A stretch of 64,000 bases of DNA from Streptomyces sp. NBC_01481 (GCF_026339995.1 NZ_JAPEPT010000002.1:855001-919000), one strand, 5' to 3'. Numbered from the stretch's first letter, positions 16,592 through 26,144 are shown. Program-made: numbers and translations. The notes: generated by a model not told the origin, from the sequence alone.

Positions 16592-16942
16592 CGGGCTCGA
16601 CTCCTCGGCGTCGGCGGCGATGAGGGGTTCGTAAGGGCACGCGGTGTTGGCCGCCAATCGCCTGTGGGGACGACCCTGCACGGCCCCTCCCCACCGGAAT
16701 GGTTTGCGGTGCGCGGGGGTTCGCCCGCGAGACCCAGCACCGGGCAGCAACCACCAACGCCCCCTGGCCCACGGCACCCACGAACCCGGTACAAGCCCCG
16801 TCGGGCTCGACTCCTCGGCGTCGGCGGCGATGAGGGTTCGTAACTCTCACCCGGTGTTGGCCGCCAATGGGGTTCGCCCGCGAGGCCACTCACCGGGCAG
16901 CAACCACCAACGCCCCCTGGCCCACGGCACCCACGGACCCGG
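16592..16942 (+). repeat. Tandem X-Y block; Y also occurs inverted at 37037-37108
   Basis: X copies at 16592-16658 and 16802-16868 are both 67 bases and nearly identical (CGGGCTCGACTCCTCGGCGT start, GTTGGCCGCCAAT end). Y copies at about 16718-16789 and 16870-16942 share GGTTCGCCCGCGAG and CAGCAACCACCAACGCCCCC. No coding explanation. Confidence 0.8.
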
Positions 16943-16989
16943 GTGACTTGGCTGATTGGCCGCTGCGGCGCGAAGCTGCCGCAACGGGG

Positions 16990-17140
16990 TGCGGGGCGTG
17001 AGCCCCGCGTCTATAGCTCCGCGGCGGAGCCGCTGGAGCTCCGGGGTGTGGGGGCGTGAGCCCCCGCTGACCGACGGGGTCCGGGGCGGAGCCCCGGTTA
17101 CGGGAAGGGGCGGGGTGGGGGAAACACCCCCCGGCCCCCC
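16990..17140. repeat. REP-like GC palindromes of the GGGGCGGAGCCCC type
   Basis: Contains GGGGCGTGAGCCCC, GGGGGCGTGAGCCCCC and TCCGGGGCGGAGCCCCGG, short perfect hairpins. The last is repeated at 27408-27423 and 42058-42076. They lie downstream of convergent genes and may act as terminators. Confidence 0.6.
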
Positions 17141-17146
17141 GCACCG

Positions 17147-17614
17147 TCAACCCCCACTGAGCCTCGCCGGAAACCCACCCCTCGCCACCGGCCCCCACCG
17201 CTCCACCGTCACCCGGATGATCGACTTGACCTGCTTCACCATCGCCTCCCGGTACTCGTCCCAGTCCGGGTGCTCCCCCGCGATGTTCCGGTAGTACTCC
17301 ACCAGCGGTTCCACCGAGTCGGGTGCGTCCAGTACCTCCGCCGTGCCATCGATCTGGACCCAGGGGCCGTTCCAGTCGTCCGACAGGACGATCACGCTGA
17401 CCCGCGGGTCGCGCCGCGCGTTGCGGGTCTTGGCGCGTTCCGGATACGTGGAGATCACGAGACGGCCCGCGTCGTCGACCCCGCACGTCAGCGGCGACCC
17501 CTGCGGCGTGCCGTCCGCGCGGGTCGTGAGGAGGATGGCCCGGTGCCTGGGGCGTACGAAGTCCAGCAACTCGTCCAGTTCCACCGCGGTGTTGGTGGCG
17601 ATGTTGGGTGCCAT
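17147..17614 (-). CDS. PPOX-class F420-dependent oxidoreductase (split beta-barrel)
   Basis: 155 residues of the pyridoxamine-phosphate-oxidase-like fold: ILLTTRADGTPQGSPLTCGV as first strands, RLVISTYPERAKTRNARRDP with the cofactor-phosphate basic cluster, then VSVIVLSDD and the WVQIDGTAEVLD strand. Actinobacterial members of this type reduce small molecules with F420H2. The gene starts ten bases after the MFS stop, so it is the last gene of a marR-mfs-ppox operon and could detoxify the pumped compound (inference). Confidence 0.8.
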   Translation of the reverse strand: MAPNIATNTAVELDELLDFVRPRHRAILLTTRADGTPQGSPLTCGVDDAGRLVISTYPERAKTRNARRDPRVSVIVLSDDWNGPWVQIDGTAEVLDAPDSVEPLVEYYRNIAGEHPDWDEYREAMVKQVKSIIRVTVERWGPVARGGFPARLSGG

Positions 17615-17624
17615 GCGCCGCAGC

Positions 17625-19334
17625 CTATTCCCGTACGGAGGTCCCGGCCACGACGACCGCCGCGACAGGCGACTCGACCGCCTCCGCAGCCTCGGCCCCC
17701 TCCGCCTTCGCGTGGCTCTTGAGTGCGACCTCCTTGATGAACAGCGTCACCAGGAAGGCCAGCAGCGCGAACGGCGCCGCGTAGAGGAAGACATCGGCGA
17801 CACCGTGTCCGTACGCGCTCTCCATCACCGTACGGATCGGCGCGGGCAGCTTGTCCAGATCGGGAATGCCGCCGCCCGCCGTGCCGCCGTGGCCCAGCGC
17901 CGCGCCCCGCGGGCCGAGTTCGGCCAGTCCGTCCTTGACGTAGTGGGTGACCCGGTTCGCCATGACCGCGCCGAGCGCGGAGACGCCGACCGCACCGCCC
18001 AGCGAACGGAAGAAGGTGACGACCGAGCTGGCCGCGCCGAGGTCTTCGGTGGCGACCTGGTTCTGCGTGCAGAGCACCAGGTTCTGCATCATCATGCCGA
18101 GGCCGAGACCCAGGACGGCCATGAAGATCGCGATGTGCCAGTACTCGGTGTCGTACCGCATGGTGCCGAGCAGTCCGAGGCCCGCCGTCACCAGCACGCC
18201 GCCGCCGGCCAGCCAGGCTTTCCAGCGGCCCGTCTTGGTGATGACCTGGCCCGAGACCGTCGAGGAGAGGAACAGGCCGCCGATCATCGGGATGGTCATC
18301 ACGCCGGACATGGTCGGCGACTTGTCGCGCGCCAGCTGGAAGTACTGGCTGAAGAAGACGGTGCCCGCGAACATCGCGACGCCGACGAAGAGCGAGGCCA
18401 GCGACGCCAGCGTGATGGTGCGGTTGCGGAACAGCCGCAGCGGGATGATCGGCTCGCTCGTCCTCGACTCCACCAGGAGGAAGATCGCGCCGAGCACGAC
18501 CGAGCCGCCGACCATCGCGTACGTCTGCCAGGAGATCCAGTCGTACTTGTCACCCGCGAAGGTCACCCAGACCAGCAGCAGCGAGACCGCCGCGCTGATG
18601 AAGAACGCTCCTGACCAGTCCACCTTGACCTGGCTCCCCTGGCCTTCGGCATGGGGGACCCCAACGACCGGGAGCTTCAGGGTCTTCTGCAGGACGATCA
18701 GCGCGATGACCGCGAACGGCACACCGACGTAGAAGCACCAGCGCCAGCCGAGCCAGTCGGTGTCGGTGATGACACCGCCGAGCAGCGGGCCGCCGACGGT
18801 GGCGACGGCGAAGGTCGCGCCGAGGTAGCCGCTGTAGCGGCCGCGCTCGCGCGGGGCGATCATCGCGGCCATCACGATCTGCGCGAGCGCGGAGAGACCG
18901 CCGACGCCGATGCCCTGGACGACGCGGCAGGCGATGAGCATCCCGGCGTTCTGCGAGAGTCCGGCGACCACGGAGCCGAGGACATAGATGACCAGGGCTA
19001 TCTGGACCAGCAGTTTCTTGGAGAAGAGGTCGGAGAGCTTGCCCCACAGCGGGGTGGTCGCGGTCATCGCGAGCAGCGAGGCCGTGACCACCCAGGTGTA
19101 GGCACTCTGGCCGCCGCCGAGGTCGGTGATGATCTCCGGCAGGGCGTTGGAGACGATCGTGGACGACAGGATGGCGACGAACATGCCGAGCAGCAGCCCG
19201 GACAGCGCCTCCATGATCTGCCGGTGGGTCATCGGCGCGCCCTCGGAGGACTGCCCTCCGCGTTCGGCGTCGCCGCCCGCACTACCGGTTGGATGGGGTC
19301 TCCCCGCCGAAGGTAGGGGACGGGTCGTAGCCAT
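17625..19334 (-). CDS. DHA2-family MFS multidrug transporter
   Basis: 569 residues with 14 predicted membrane helices after an N-terminal tail of about 40 residues. Family marks include LSSTIVSNALPEI in helix 1, GKLSDLFSKK after helix 2, and the helix-5 antiporter motif GATFAVATVGGPLLGG. The extracellular loop before the last helix is Gly-rich. The start at 19334 has AAGGAAG just upstream. It sits 16 bases after the marR gene on the same strand, so expression is likely controlled by that repressor. Substrate unknown. Confidence 0.9.
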   Translation of the reverse strand: MATTRPLPSAGRPHPTGSAGGDAERGGQSSEGAPMTHRQIMEALSGLLLGMFVAILSSTIVSNALPEIITDLGGGQSAYTWVVTASLLAMTATTPLWGKLSDLFSKKLLVQIALVIYVLGSVVAGLSQNAGMLIACRVVQGIGVGGLSALAQIVMAAMIAPRERGRYSGYLGATFAVATVGGPLLGGVITDTDWLGWRWCFYVGVPFAVIALIVLQKTLKLPVVGVPHAEGQGSQVKVDWSGAFFISAAVSLLLVWVTFAGDKYDWISWQTYAMVGGSVVLGAIFLLVESRTSEPIIPLRLFRNRTITLASLASLFVGVAMFAGTVFFSQYFQLARDKSPTMSGVMTIPMIGGLFLSSTVSGQVITKTGRWKAWLAGGGVLVTAGLGLLGTMRYDTEYWHIAIFMAVLGLGLGMMMQNLVLCTQNQVATEDLGAASSVVTFFRSLGGAVGVSALGAVMANRVTHYVKDGLAELGPRGAALGHGGTAGGGIPDLDKLPAPIRTVMESAYGHGVADVFLYAAPFALLAFLVTLFIKEVALKSHAKAEGAEAAEAVESPVAAVVVAGTSVRE

Positions 19335-19349
19335 GAACTTCCTTACGCC

Positions 19350-19808
19350 TCAAGCGGGTGTACGGGTGGGGTGGTGGGCCCGGCAGTCGCCGAAGCTGTC
19401 GCGGAGCCGGGCGAGCATGACGATCAGCTGTCCGACGTCATCGCCGGACCAGTCCTTGAGGTTCTGGGCGAACATCTCGGTCGTCCGCCGGGCGAGTTCG
19501 TCGAGCATGTTCACTCCTGCGGGGGTGAGCCGCAGGATCCGGGAGCGCTTGTCCCCCGGGTCGGGGAGCCGTTCGATCCAGTCGCGCTCCGCCGCGTGGG
19601 CGACATGGCGGCTGGTGACCGACATGTCGACGGCGAGCAGCTCGGCCAGCCGGCTCATCCGCATCTCTCCGTGCCGGTCCAGCAGGGTGAGTACGGCGGC
19701 GGAACCGGACGGGCACTCGGCGGGCAGCATCCGCGCGAGGCCGCGTTTCACGGCGCCGATGGCGCTGAGCTGACGGGCCAGTTCCGCGTACTGACTCTGT
19801 GCGGCCAT
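19350..19808 (-). CDS. MarR-family transcriptional regulator
   Basis: 152 residues with the winged helix of MarR: MRMSRLAELLAVDMSVTSRHV as recognition helix region and the wing DPGDKRSRILRLTPAG. It binds DNA as a dimer and usually releases it when a phenolic or drug ligand binds. ATG 19808 is chosen because MAAQSQYAELARQLSAIG starts the dimer helix; the longer frame upstream crosses the operator. First gene of an operon with the MFS pump and an F420-type enzyme. Two matching palindromes precede it, so autoregulation is likely. Confidence 0.9.
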   Translation of the reverse strand: MAAQSQYAELARQLSAIGAVKRGLARMLPAECPSGSAAVLTLLDRHGEMRMSRLAELLAVDMSVTSRHVAHAAERDWIERLPDPGDKRSRILRLTPAGVNMLDELARRTTEMFAQNLKDWSGDDVGQLIVMLARLRDSFGDCRAHHPTRTPA

Positions 19809-19830
19809 GGCCGTCCCTCCCCGCATCTTG

Positions 19831-19872
19831 TTGCTTAGGGCAACCATAAAAGCCGTTGGTTGCCGCAGGCAA
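19831..19872 (-). promoter_or_regulatory. marR promoter with two operator palindromes
   Basis: TTGCTTAGGGCAA (19831-19843) and TTGCCGCAGGCAA (19860-19872) are 13-bp palindromes of form TTGCy-N3-rGCAA whose centres are 29 bases apart. On the minus strand TTGCCT and TATGGT with an 18-base spacer form a plausible promoter, its -35 inside the upstream palindrome. Confidence 0.65.
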
Positions 19873-20004
19873 ACTAAATCGGGCACCCGGGAGTAAAGGA
19901 ACACCAAAGGCTTCGCAAGTCGCCGGTCATGGCCATCAGGGGGAGGTATCTGCTGTCCGCCCGGGGTTGGGCGGGCGCACCGGGGTTCGCTAGGGTCCTG
20001 CCCC

Positions 20005-20223
20005 ATGGCACACAACCCCCATGCTCCCCAAGGTCAGGGCCCCGAGGGCAACTACGACCCCGCGGGCAGCACCCAGATGTTCCGCGCCTTCGTCGACGAG
20101 GGCGTGCCGCAGGGCCGCCAGGCGGCGCCCGCCGCCCAGTCGTCCTCGCGTGTCGGGCTGATCGTCGGCATCATCGCGGCCGTCGCGATCCTCGGCGCGG
20201 TGGCCTGGCTCGCACTCGGCTGA
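20005..20223 (+). CDS. Small single-helix membrane protein
   Basis: 72 residues: a hydrophilic Pro/Gly/Gln N-terminal half and one C-terminal membrane helix (VGLIVGIIAAVAILGAVAWL) that ends the protein, so it is probably tail-anchored with the N-terminus in the cytoplasm. Coding is supported by third-position GC bias and the isolated, well-spaced frame. No function can be given. A promoter should lie in the 130 bases upstream, which also precede the divergent marR operon. Confidence 0.6.
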   Translation: MAHNPHAPQGQGPEGNYDPAGSTQMFRAFVDEGVPQGRQAAPAAQSSSRVGLIVGIIAAVAILGAVAWLALG

Positions 20224-20250
20224 GCCCTCCAGCGGCGGGTCGCGGCCGGG

Positions 20251-21117
20251 TCACTTCCATTCGGCGGTGACGTCCTGGGTCTCGACATGCATGCCCAGCG
20301 GCACCCGCCAGGCGTCCACACACACGGTGTACGCCTGTTTTCTCACCGCTCCCGCGGCGATCGGCGCGGGCAGCGGCTGAGCCGACTCGACGGTCGCCCA
20401 GTCGATCCCGAGTGCGCCGATGATGTGTGTCGCGAAGGTGACGGTGCCCGAGGTCACCGGCGAGCCGCCGGTGTTGCGGAACTCAACGGTCACCTGCTCG
20501 CACCAGCGCTTGTCCAATGCGGCACGGACCGGTTCGCCGAGTGCGAGAACGGCGGGGCCCGCCGGGGGCGGTGTCGGCGTCGGGCCGGGTGGCGGGGTGG
20601 TGCCGCCGGTGCTGCTGCCCGTACCGCCTGATCCGCCGCTGCCGCCGGAAGTCCCCGTACCGCCTGATCCGCCGCTGCCGCCGGAAGTCCCCGAGCCGCC
20701 TGATCCGCCGCTGCCGCCGGAAGTCCCCGAGCCGCCTGTGCCGCCCGTGCTGCCTGAGCCGCCGCCCGTACCGCCTGAGCCGGCTCCCGCGCTGCCCGGG
20801 CTCCCCGAACCGCCGGTGCTGCCGCCCGTACCGCTCGATGTGCCGCCGCTGCCGGGCACCGCGGGCAGTCCCGTCCCGTTCGCGGCCCGATCGCCCGGCG
20901 GCTTCCCCGCCTCGCCACCGGACGGTGTGGTGCCGTCCAGCGGTACCAGAACGACCTTGCCCTTCGGCGGCACGGCCGCGGTGGGTGCCTCGTCGGGCTC
21001 CGACCCCGCGGCGCCGAGGGCCACATAGCCGTCGCCGCCGCCGCTCCCGCACGCGGTCAGCGCCCCGCCGAGGCAGAGCGCGACCGCCGCGAGAGCGGCC
21101 CCATGACGTCGTCGCAT
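20251..21117 (-). CDS. Lipoprotein with Gly/Ser/Thr tandem-repeat spacer
   Basis: 288 residues. A signal sequence ends with the lipobox LTAC (Cys about 23). A Gly/Ser/Thr-rich stretch (about residues 90-175) contains at least three copies of a 12-residue unit of type GTSGGSGGSGGS; a Pro/Thr segment follows, then a C-terminal domain of about 95 residues with two cysteines (KRWCEQV and AYTVCVDAW) and a beta-sandwich-like pattern. The repeat probably works as a flexible wall-spanning spacer that presents the end domain. Function unknown. No operon partner. Confidence 0.75.
   Translation of the reverse strand: MRRRHGAALAAVALCLGGALTACGSGGGDGYVALGAAGSEPDEAPTAAVPPKGKVVLVPLDGTTPSGGEAGKPPGDRAANGTGLPAVPGSGGTSSGTGGSTGGSGSPGSAGAGSGGTGGGSGSTGGTGGSGTSGGSGGSGGSGTSGGSGGSGGTGTSGGSGGSGGTGSSTGGTTPPPGPTPTPPPAGPAVLALGEPVRAALDKRWCEQVTVEFRNTGGSPVTSGTVTFATHIIGALGIDWATVESAQPLPAPIAAGAVRKQAYTVCVDAWRVPLGMHVETQDVTAEWK
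20619..20726 (-). repeat. Three tandem 36-bp coding repeats
   Basis: Period 36 bases (12 codons), nearly identical units beginning CCGTACCGCCTGATCCGCCG on the plus strand. They encode the Gly/Ser spacer of the lipoprotein and are prone to length change by slippage. Confidence 0.8.
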
Positions 21118-21179
21118 CGCGCCAGTGTGTCTGACGCACCGTCAATAAGGAACCCCGCCGAGCGGGCTTCGGCCGGGGC

Positions 21180-22043
21180 TCAGTCGCCGATCAGGCCCTC
21201 CCGCAGCTGCGCGAGCGTACGGGTCAGCAGCCGCGAGACATGCATCTGCGAAATGCCGACCTCCTCGCCGATCTGCGACTGGGTCATGTTCGCGAAGAAG
21301 CGGAGCATGATGATCTGCCGCTCGCGGGGCGGGAGTTTGGCCAGCAGGGGCTTGAGCGACTCGCGGTACTCCACACCCTCCAGTGCCGAGTCCTCGTACC
21401 CCAGGCGGTCCGCCAGCGAGCCCTCGCCGCCGTCGTCCTCGGGCGAGGGCGAGTCCAGCGAGGAGGCGGTGTAGGCGTTGCCGACGGCGAGACCGTCGAC
21501 CACGTCCTCCTCCGACACCCCCAGTACCGCGGCGAGTTCGGGAACGGTCGGGGAGCGGTCCAGCTTCTGCGCCAGTTCGTCGCTGGCCTTGGTGAGCGCG
21601 AGCCGCAGCTCCTGGAGCCGGCGCGGCACCCGCACCGACCACGAGGTGTCGCGGAAGAAGCGCTTGATCTCGCCGACGACCGTCGGCATCGCGAACGTGG
21701 GGAATTCCACGCCGCGTTCGCAGTCGAACCGGTCGATCGCCTTGATCAGGCCGATGGTGCCGACCTGGACGATGTCCTCCATCGGTTCGTTGCGGCTGCG
21801 GAAACGTGCCGCCGCGTACCGCACGAGGGGGAGATTGAGCTCGATGAGGGTGTCGCGCACATAGGTGCGCTCCGGGGTGTCGGCTCCGCCCGCGGCGTTT
21901 TCCGTGTCCAGCGCGCGCAGCCGCAGGAACAGGGAGCGGGACAGAGTGCGGGTGTTGATGGCCTCGGAGCTGTCGGGTACGACAGGTGCGGGCGCGCTCT
22001 TCGTGAGCGTGAGCACCTTGGAGCTGCCCTGTTCTACGGACAT
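21180..22043 (-). CDS. sigN: SigB-type (SigF/SigB/SigG family) RNA polymerase sigma factor, probable SigN
   Basis: 287 residues with all regions of a group 3 sigma factor: region 2 around [20 protein letters not shown], region 3 with VPRRLQELRLAL, and region 4 with [20 protein letters not shown]. No anti-sigma gene is adjacent. The start at 22043 follows AAGGGGGTGGC, the same leader form as in the next gene. The name sigN rests on remembered gene order in S. coelicolor (sigN next to sigF, then the tadA/upp region), not on alignment; another member of the family is possible. In Streptomyces this group serves late differentiation and stress. Confidence 0.75.
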   Translation of the reverse strand: MSVEQGSSKVLTLTKSAPAPVVPDSSEAINTRTLSRSLFLRLRALDTENAAGGADTPERTYVRDTLIELNLPLVRYAAARFRSRNEPMEDIVQVGTIGLIKAIDRFDCERGVEFPTFAMPTVVGEIKRFFRDTSWSVRVPRRLQELRLALTKASDELAQKLDRSPTVPELAAVLGVSEEDVVDGLAVGNAYTASSLDSPSPEDDGGEGSLADRLGYEDSALEGVEYRESLKPLLAKLPPRERQIIMLRFFANMTQSQIGEEVGISQMHVSRLLTRTLAQLREGLIGD

Positions 22044-22277
22044 GCCACCCCCTTGAGGTCGCGGACGGTCGCGGCGGCCACGACCATCGGAGGAACGCAG
22101 CCTCCACCTGAATACCGGAGGCGGGGCTGCGGCAAACGCGGTTCCCGCAGAATGTCACATGTCGGCAACACGCTGAAGTGACATGTCGACAAGTAACCGG
22201 CGAATCTGTGCAGGAAGCAGGGGGTGCGGGGCTGTTGGGTCGCTGGAACCGGCGCGCAAACGGTCTACCCGTTTCAG

Positions 22278-23126
22278 CTATGCCTCGATCCTGTTTGCGG
22301 ATCGCAGTCGGGCAAAGCTTCGGGCAAGCAGCCTTGACACATGCATCTGTGAAACGCCGAGTTCCTGGCTGATCTGGGACTGCGTCAGGTTGCTGTAGTA
22401 GCGCAGCATCAGGATGCGCTGTTCGCGCTCGGGCAGTTGTACGAGGAGATGGCGGACCAGATCGCGGTGTTCGACGCCCGCCAGCGCCGGGTCCTCGTAA
22501 CCGAGCCGGTCGAGCAGTCCGGGCAGCCCGTCGCCCTCCTGGGCGGCCTCCAGTGAGGTCGCGTGGTACGAGCGCCCGGCCTCGATGCAGGCGAGTACCT
22601 CGTCCTCGCCGATCTTGAGGCGCTCGGCGATCTCGGCGGTCGTGGGCGAGCGGCCGTGAGCCGTCGTCAGGTCCTCGGTGGCGCCGTTGACCTGGACCCA
22701 CAGCTCGTGCAGTCGGCGGGGGACATGGACGGTCCGTACGTTGTCGCGGAAGTACCGCTTGATCTCGCCGACGACCGTGGGCATCGCGAAGGTCGGGAAC
22801 TGCACCCCGCGGTCGGGGTCGAAGCGGTCGATGGCGTTGATGAGCCCGATGGTGCCGACCTGGACGACGTCCTCCATCGGTTCGTTGCGGCTGCGGAAGC
22901 GGGCCGCGGCGTACCGCACGAGCGGCAGATTCGCCTCGATCAGCGCGCCACGCACCCGTGAGTGTTCCGGGGTGCCCGGCTCGAGCTCTTTGAGCTCGCC
23001 GAAGAGCACCTGGGTGAGCGCGCGGGTGTCCGCGCCCCTGCTCTGCGGTTTCGCGGCGGCAGAGGGATCGTCCGGCCGCTCGTTCTGGGGTGGCACTTGA
23101 GGCGCAGTACTGGCCGGCACGGTCAC
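22278..23126 (-). CDS. sigF: Sporulation-type sigma factor, probable SigF
   Basis: 282 residues, clearly paralogous to the neighbouring sigma factor (both contain [18 protein letters not shown] and [13 protein letters not shown]). Region 4 reads [20 protein letters not shown]. The N-terminus PASTAPQ resembles my memory of Streptomyces SigF, a late sporulation sigma factor; this was not aligned. GTG 23126 with AAAGGGGTGG at good spacing is chosen; GTG 23120 is an alternative. The 151-base intergenic gap to sigN plus distinct leaders suggests separate or coupled expression; no terminator is obvious between them. Confidence 0.8.
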   Translation of the reverse strand: MTVPASTAPQVPPQNERPDDPSAAAKPQSRGADTRALTQVLFGELKELEPGTPEHSRVRGALIEANLPLVRYAAARFRSRNEPMEDVVQVGTIGLINAIDRFDPDRGVQFPTFAMPTVVGEIKRYFRDNVRTVHVPRRLHELWVQVNGATEDLTTAHGRSPTTAEIAERLKIGEDEVLACIEAGRSYHATSLEAAQEGDGLPGLLDRLGYEDPALAGVEHRDLVRHLLVQLPEREQRILMLRYYSNLTQSQISQELGVSQMHVSRLLARSFARLRSANRIEA

Positions 23127-23139
23127 GCCACCCCTTTGC

Positions 23140-23167
23140 GGTCAACTAAGGTCAACTCATCCGTCAA
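23140..23167 (-). promoter_or_regulatory. Three phased GTCAA repeats upstream of sigF
   Basis: GGTCAA at 23140 and 23150 and CGTCAA at 23162 (TTGACC, TTGACC, TTGACG on the coding strand) are spaced 10 and 12 bases, about one helical turn, directly before the ribosome site. Candidate regulator site; the protein is not known. Confidence 0.45.
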
Positions 23168-23252
23168 AAGCGGTCATAGCATCACAAGACATGTCCACTG
23201 TGTGCAAGCACCGCATAACTACGTGTTGAAGGTAAGTTGGCTTTTAAACCTC

Positions 23253-23285
23253 AAAAGCCCCCCGCCGCGGTGGCGAGGGGCCTGG
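23253..23285 (-). terminator. Intrinsic-type terminator after the Dabb gene
   Basis: On the minus strand a GC hairpin (GGCCCCTCGCC... with GGCGGGGGGC) is followed by TTTTGAGGTTT. It separates the Dabb gene from sigF. Confidence 0.6.
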
Positions 23286-23297
23286 AAAGGCGGGGGT

Positions 23298-23591
23298 TCA
23301 GAATGCGTAGTCCGCGATCACCCACGTGGCGAACTCACGCCACTGACCGGCGGCAGCCTGATGGGCCGGATGCTCGAGGTACCGCTTGAGCGCATCACTG
23401 TCGGCCACCGCGGAGTTGATCGCGAAGTCATAGGCGATGGGCCGGTCGGTGATGTTCCAGGCGCACTCCCAGAACTCCAGCTCGGGCACCTGCCCGTCCA
23501 GTTCCTGGAAGGCTTTCACCCCGGCGGCGACACGCGGCTCGTCGCGCTCGACGCCCTCGTTGAGCTTGAAGAGGACCAGATGGCGGATCAA
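23298..23591 (-). CDS. Dabb-family (stress-responsive alpha/beta barrel) protein
   Basis: 97 residues beginning IRHLVLFKL, a signature of the Dabb dimeric alpha/beta-barrel family, with YDFAINSAVADSDALKRYL and HPAHQAA in the second half. The family includes a few enzymes (for example polyketide cyclases) and many proteins without known function. The small membrane-protein gene ends ten bases upstream of its start, so the two may be co-transcribed. Strong terminator downstream. Confidence 0.85.
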   Translation of the reverse strand: MIRHLVLFKLNEGVERDEPRVAAGVKAFQELDGQVPELEFWECAWNITDRPIAYDFAINSAVADSDALKRYLEHPAHQAAAGQWREFATWVIADYAF

Positions 23592-23600
23592 GGGACTCTC

Positions 23601-23765
23601 CTAGTTCACGAGCTCGGTCATGAAGTCTCCGACGCTCTGCGCGGCGCTCGATATGCCCTCGAACCCTATCTGCACCAGATCGGCTGCCCTGGCCGGCGAG
23701 GTGATGATCGTGTACAGCACGAAGACGATGACAGCGTAGAGAGCGATCTTCTTCGTTTGCACCAT
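23601..23765 (-). CDS. 54-residue membrane or secreted small protein
   Basis: Starts VQTKKIALYAVIVFVLYTII: a positive N-terminus and one hydrophobic helix, then an amphipathic tail with QSVGDFMTELVN. It could be a single-pass membrane protein; the SPARA segment after the helix also resembles a signal-peptidase site. It lies between tRNA-Ser(CGA) and the Dabb gene. Good codon bias; no known domain. The start at 23765 is the only ATG that places the helix at the N-terminus. Confidence 0.6.
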   Translation of the reverse strand: MVQTKKIALYAVIVFVLYTIITSPARAADLVQIGFEGISSAAQSVGDFMTELVN

Positions 23766-23886
23766 CAGCCCCTGCCTCCCCTGTGATTCCCTGGCGCCCC
23801 TGCAGCCCCCTGGCCGCGCGTCGCGTGAGTCTAACCGAGCACGGCAAAGGACCCCGGCGCGGTGCACCGGGGTCCTTCGACAAGAG

Positions 23887-23971
23887 CGGTAGCGGAGGGA
23901 TTTGAACCCTCGGTGAGTTTCCCCACACTCGCTTTCGAGGCGAGCTCCTTCGGCCGCTCGGACACGCTACC
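23887..23971 (-). tRNA. tRNA-Ser(CGA)
   Basis: An 85-nt class II tRNA on the minus strand: acceptor GGTAGCG/CGCTACC, anticodon loop CTCGAAA (CGA, reads UCG), long variable arm, T-loop TTCAAAT, discriminator G, no encoded CCA. Confidence 0.95.
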
Positions 23972-24030
23972 GGGAGAGAGCTTAGCCCAAGGTGTGCCGT
24001 GCTCTGAAATCCGTATCCGGACCCCGTCGG

Positions 24031-25070
<1,040 letters not shown>

Positions 25071-25209
25071 CGTGACTCTCCCACTGATCAGAGGTGTGAC
25101 GACCGGCGGCGCGGTTGTTCGTGCCCCGCCCACTCGGAATCGTGGCAGAAACCTGCGCGATGCGAGAGGTCTTCCGTCGTTGCGTCGGCCATCAGTTCTG
25201 CCAGGACTG

Positions 25210-25389
25210 TTACCAGCGGAACGTCCGCATACGCATTTGCTGGCGCATCCGGGCCGCTCTGGCCCTCCGGGGCTGGACGCGGTCGCGCAGTGCTTTGGCC
25301 TCTCCCAGTTCGCGGAGGAACTGGGCGCGTCGCCGTCTGCGCTCGGCGTCCGCCGCTATCTCCTGCTGTTCGGGTTCGCGCTCCCGCAT
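25210..25389 (-). CDS. Small very basic conserved-looking protein
   Basis: 59 residues, [16 protein letters not shown] followed by Arg-rich [20 protein letters not shown] and ending [13 protein letters not shown]. About one residue in four is Arg; it is mostly helix and may bind RNA or DNA. I recall similar short proteins at this place in other Streptomyces, but this is unverified. The ribosome site is weak and GTG 25398 is an alternative start. Lies between the tadA operon and divergent upp. Function unknown. Confidence 0.55.
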   Translation of the reverse strand: MREREPEQQEIAADAERRRRRAQFLRELGEAKALRDRVQPRRARAARMRQQMRMRTFRW

Positions 25390-25508
25390 CGGCCACACAC
25401 CACCCCACGGCTGGGTCCGTGTCCCCTCCGGGCCCCGCTGCCTGGGGGACTCCCACCACCTTCCCTCCGTACCCACCGTTGATGCCAGCCCGGGCTACTG
25501 TTGGGCCC

Positions 25509-26144
25509 ATGCGGATCCATGTCGTCGACCACCCGTTGGTGGCGCACAAACTCACCACCCTGCGCGACAAGCGCACCGACTCCCCGACCTTCCGGCGCCT
25601 GGCCGACGAGCTGGTCACCCTCCTCGCGTACGAGGCCACCAGAGATGTGCGCACCGAGCAGGTGGACATCGAGACCCCGGTCACCGGGACGACGGGCGTG
25701 AAGCTCTCGCACCCGCGTCCGCTGGTCGTGCCGATCCTGCGGGCCGGCCTGGGCATGCTCGACGGCATGGTGCGGCTCCTGCCGACCGCCGAGGTGGGCT
25801 TCCTCGGGATGATCCGCAACGAGGAGACCCTGGAGGCGTCGACGTACGCGACCCGGATGCCCGAGGACCTCTCGGGCCGCCAGGTGTACGTCCTCGACCC
25901 GATGCTGGCCACCGGCGGCACCCTCGTCGCCGCCATCCGGGAACTGATCAAGCGCGGCGCGGACGATGTGACCGCGGTCGTGCTGCTGGCGGCGCCCGAG
26001 GGCGTCGAGGTGATGGAACGCGAGCTGGCGGGCACGCCGGTCACCGTCGTCACCGGGTCCGTCGACGAGCGGCTCAACGAGCACGGCTACATCGTGCCGG
26101 GGCTTGGCGACGCGGGTGACCGGATGTACGGCATGGCGGAGTAG
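25509..26144 (+). CDS. upp: Uracil phosphoribosyltransferase
   Basis: Salvages uracil with PRPP to UMP in the cytoplasm. 211 residues, normal for the family. Marks are [13 protein letters not shown] at the N-terminus, [14 protein letters not shown], the PRPP loop [12 protein letters not shown] and the uracil-binding end [15 protein letters not shown]. The gene is alone on the plus strand, divergent from the tadA cluster; the upstream 120 bases hold its promoter but I could not place it with certainty. Confidence 0.96.
   Translation: MRIHVVDHPLVAHKLTTLRDKRTDSPTFRRLADELVTLLAYEATRDVRTEQVDIETPVTGTTGVKLSHPRPLVVPILRAGLGMLDGMVRLLPTAEVGFLGMIRNEETLEASTYATRMPEDLSGRQVYVLDPMLATGGTLVAAIRELIKRGADDVTAVVLLAAPEGVEVMERELAGTPVTVVTGSVDERLNEHGYIVPGLGDAGDRMYGMAE

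Larger units (their letters stand above)
16473..17146. other. Gene-free 674-bp repeat-rich region
   Basis: No believable gene is visible on either strand; the open frames here are by-products of high GC. The stretch is made of a twice-repeated X-Y block (16592-16942) and of REP-like GC palindromes (16990-17140). Confidence 0.7.

Noticed and set aside
14102..16843. A 913-codon plus-strand frame
   Set aside because: Out of frame with the MFS and TetR genes, which have clear motifs; it is a shadow frame that runs into repeats.
20619..20726. CRISPR-like periodic repeat
   Set aside because: Contiguous 36-bp units without spacers, in frame inside a lipoprotein gene: a coding tandem repeat.
22050..22277. 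SigB-type promoter before sigN
   Set aside because: A GTTT element and GGTAT can be found, but spacing and the -10 do not fit the consensus well enough to report.
25466..25508. Promoter of upp from a TTGATG/TACTGT pair
   Set aside because: Spacing of 11 bases is too short for a normal promoter.
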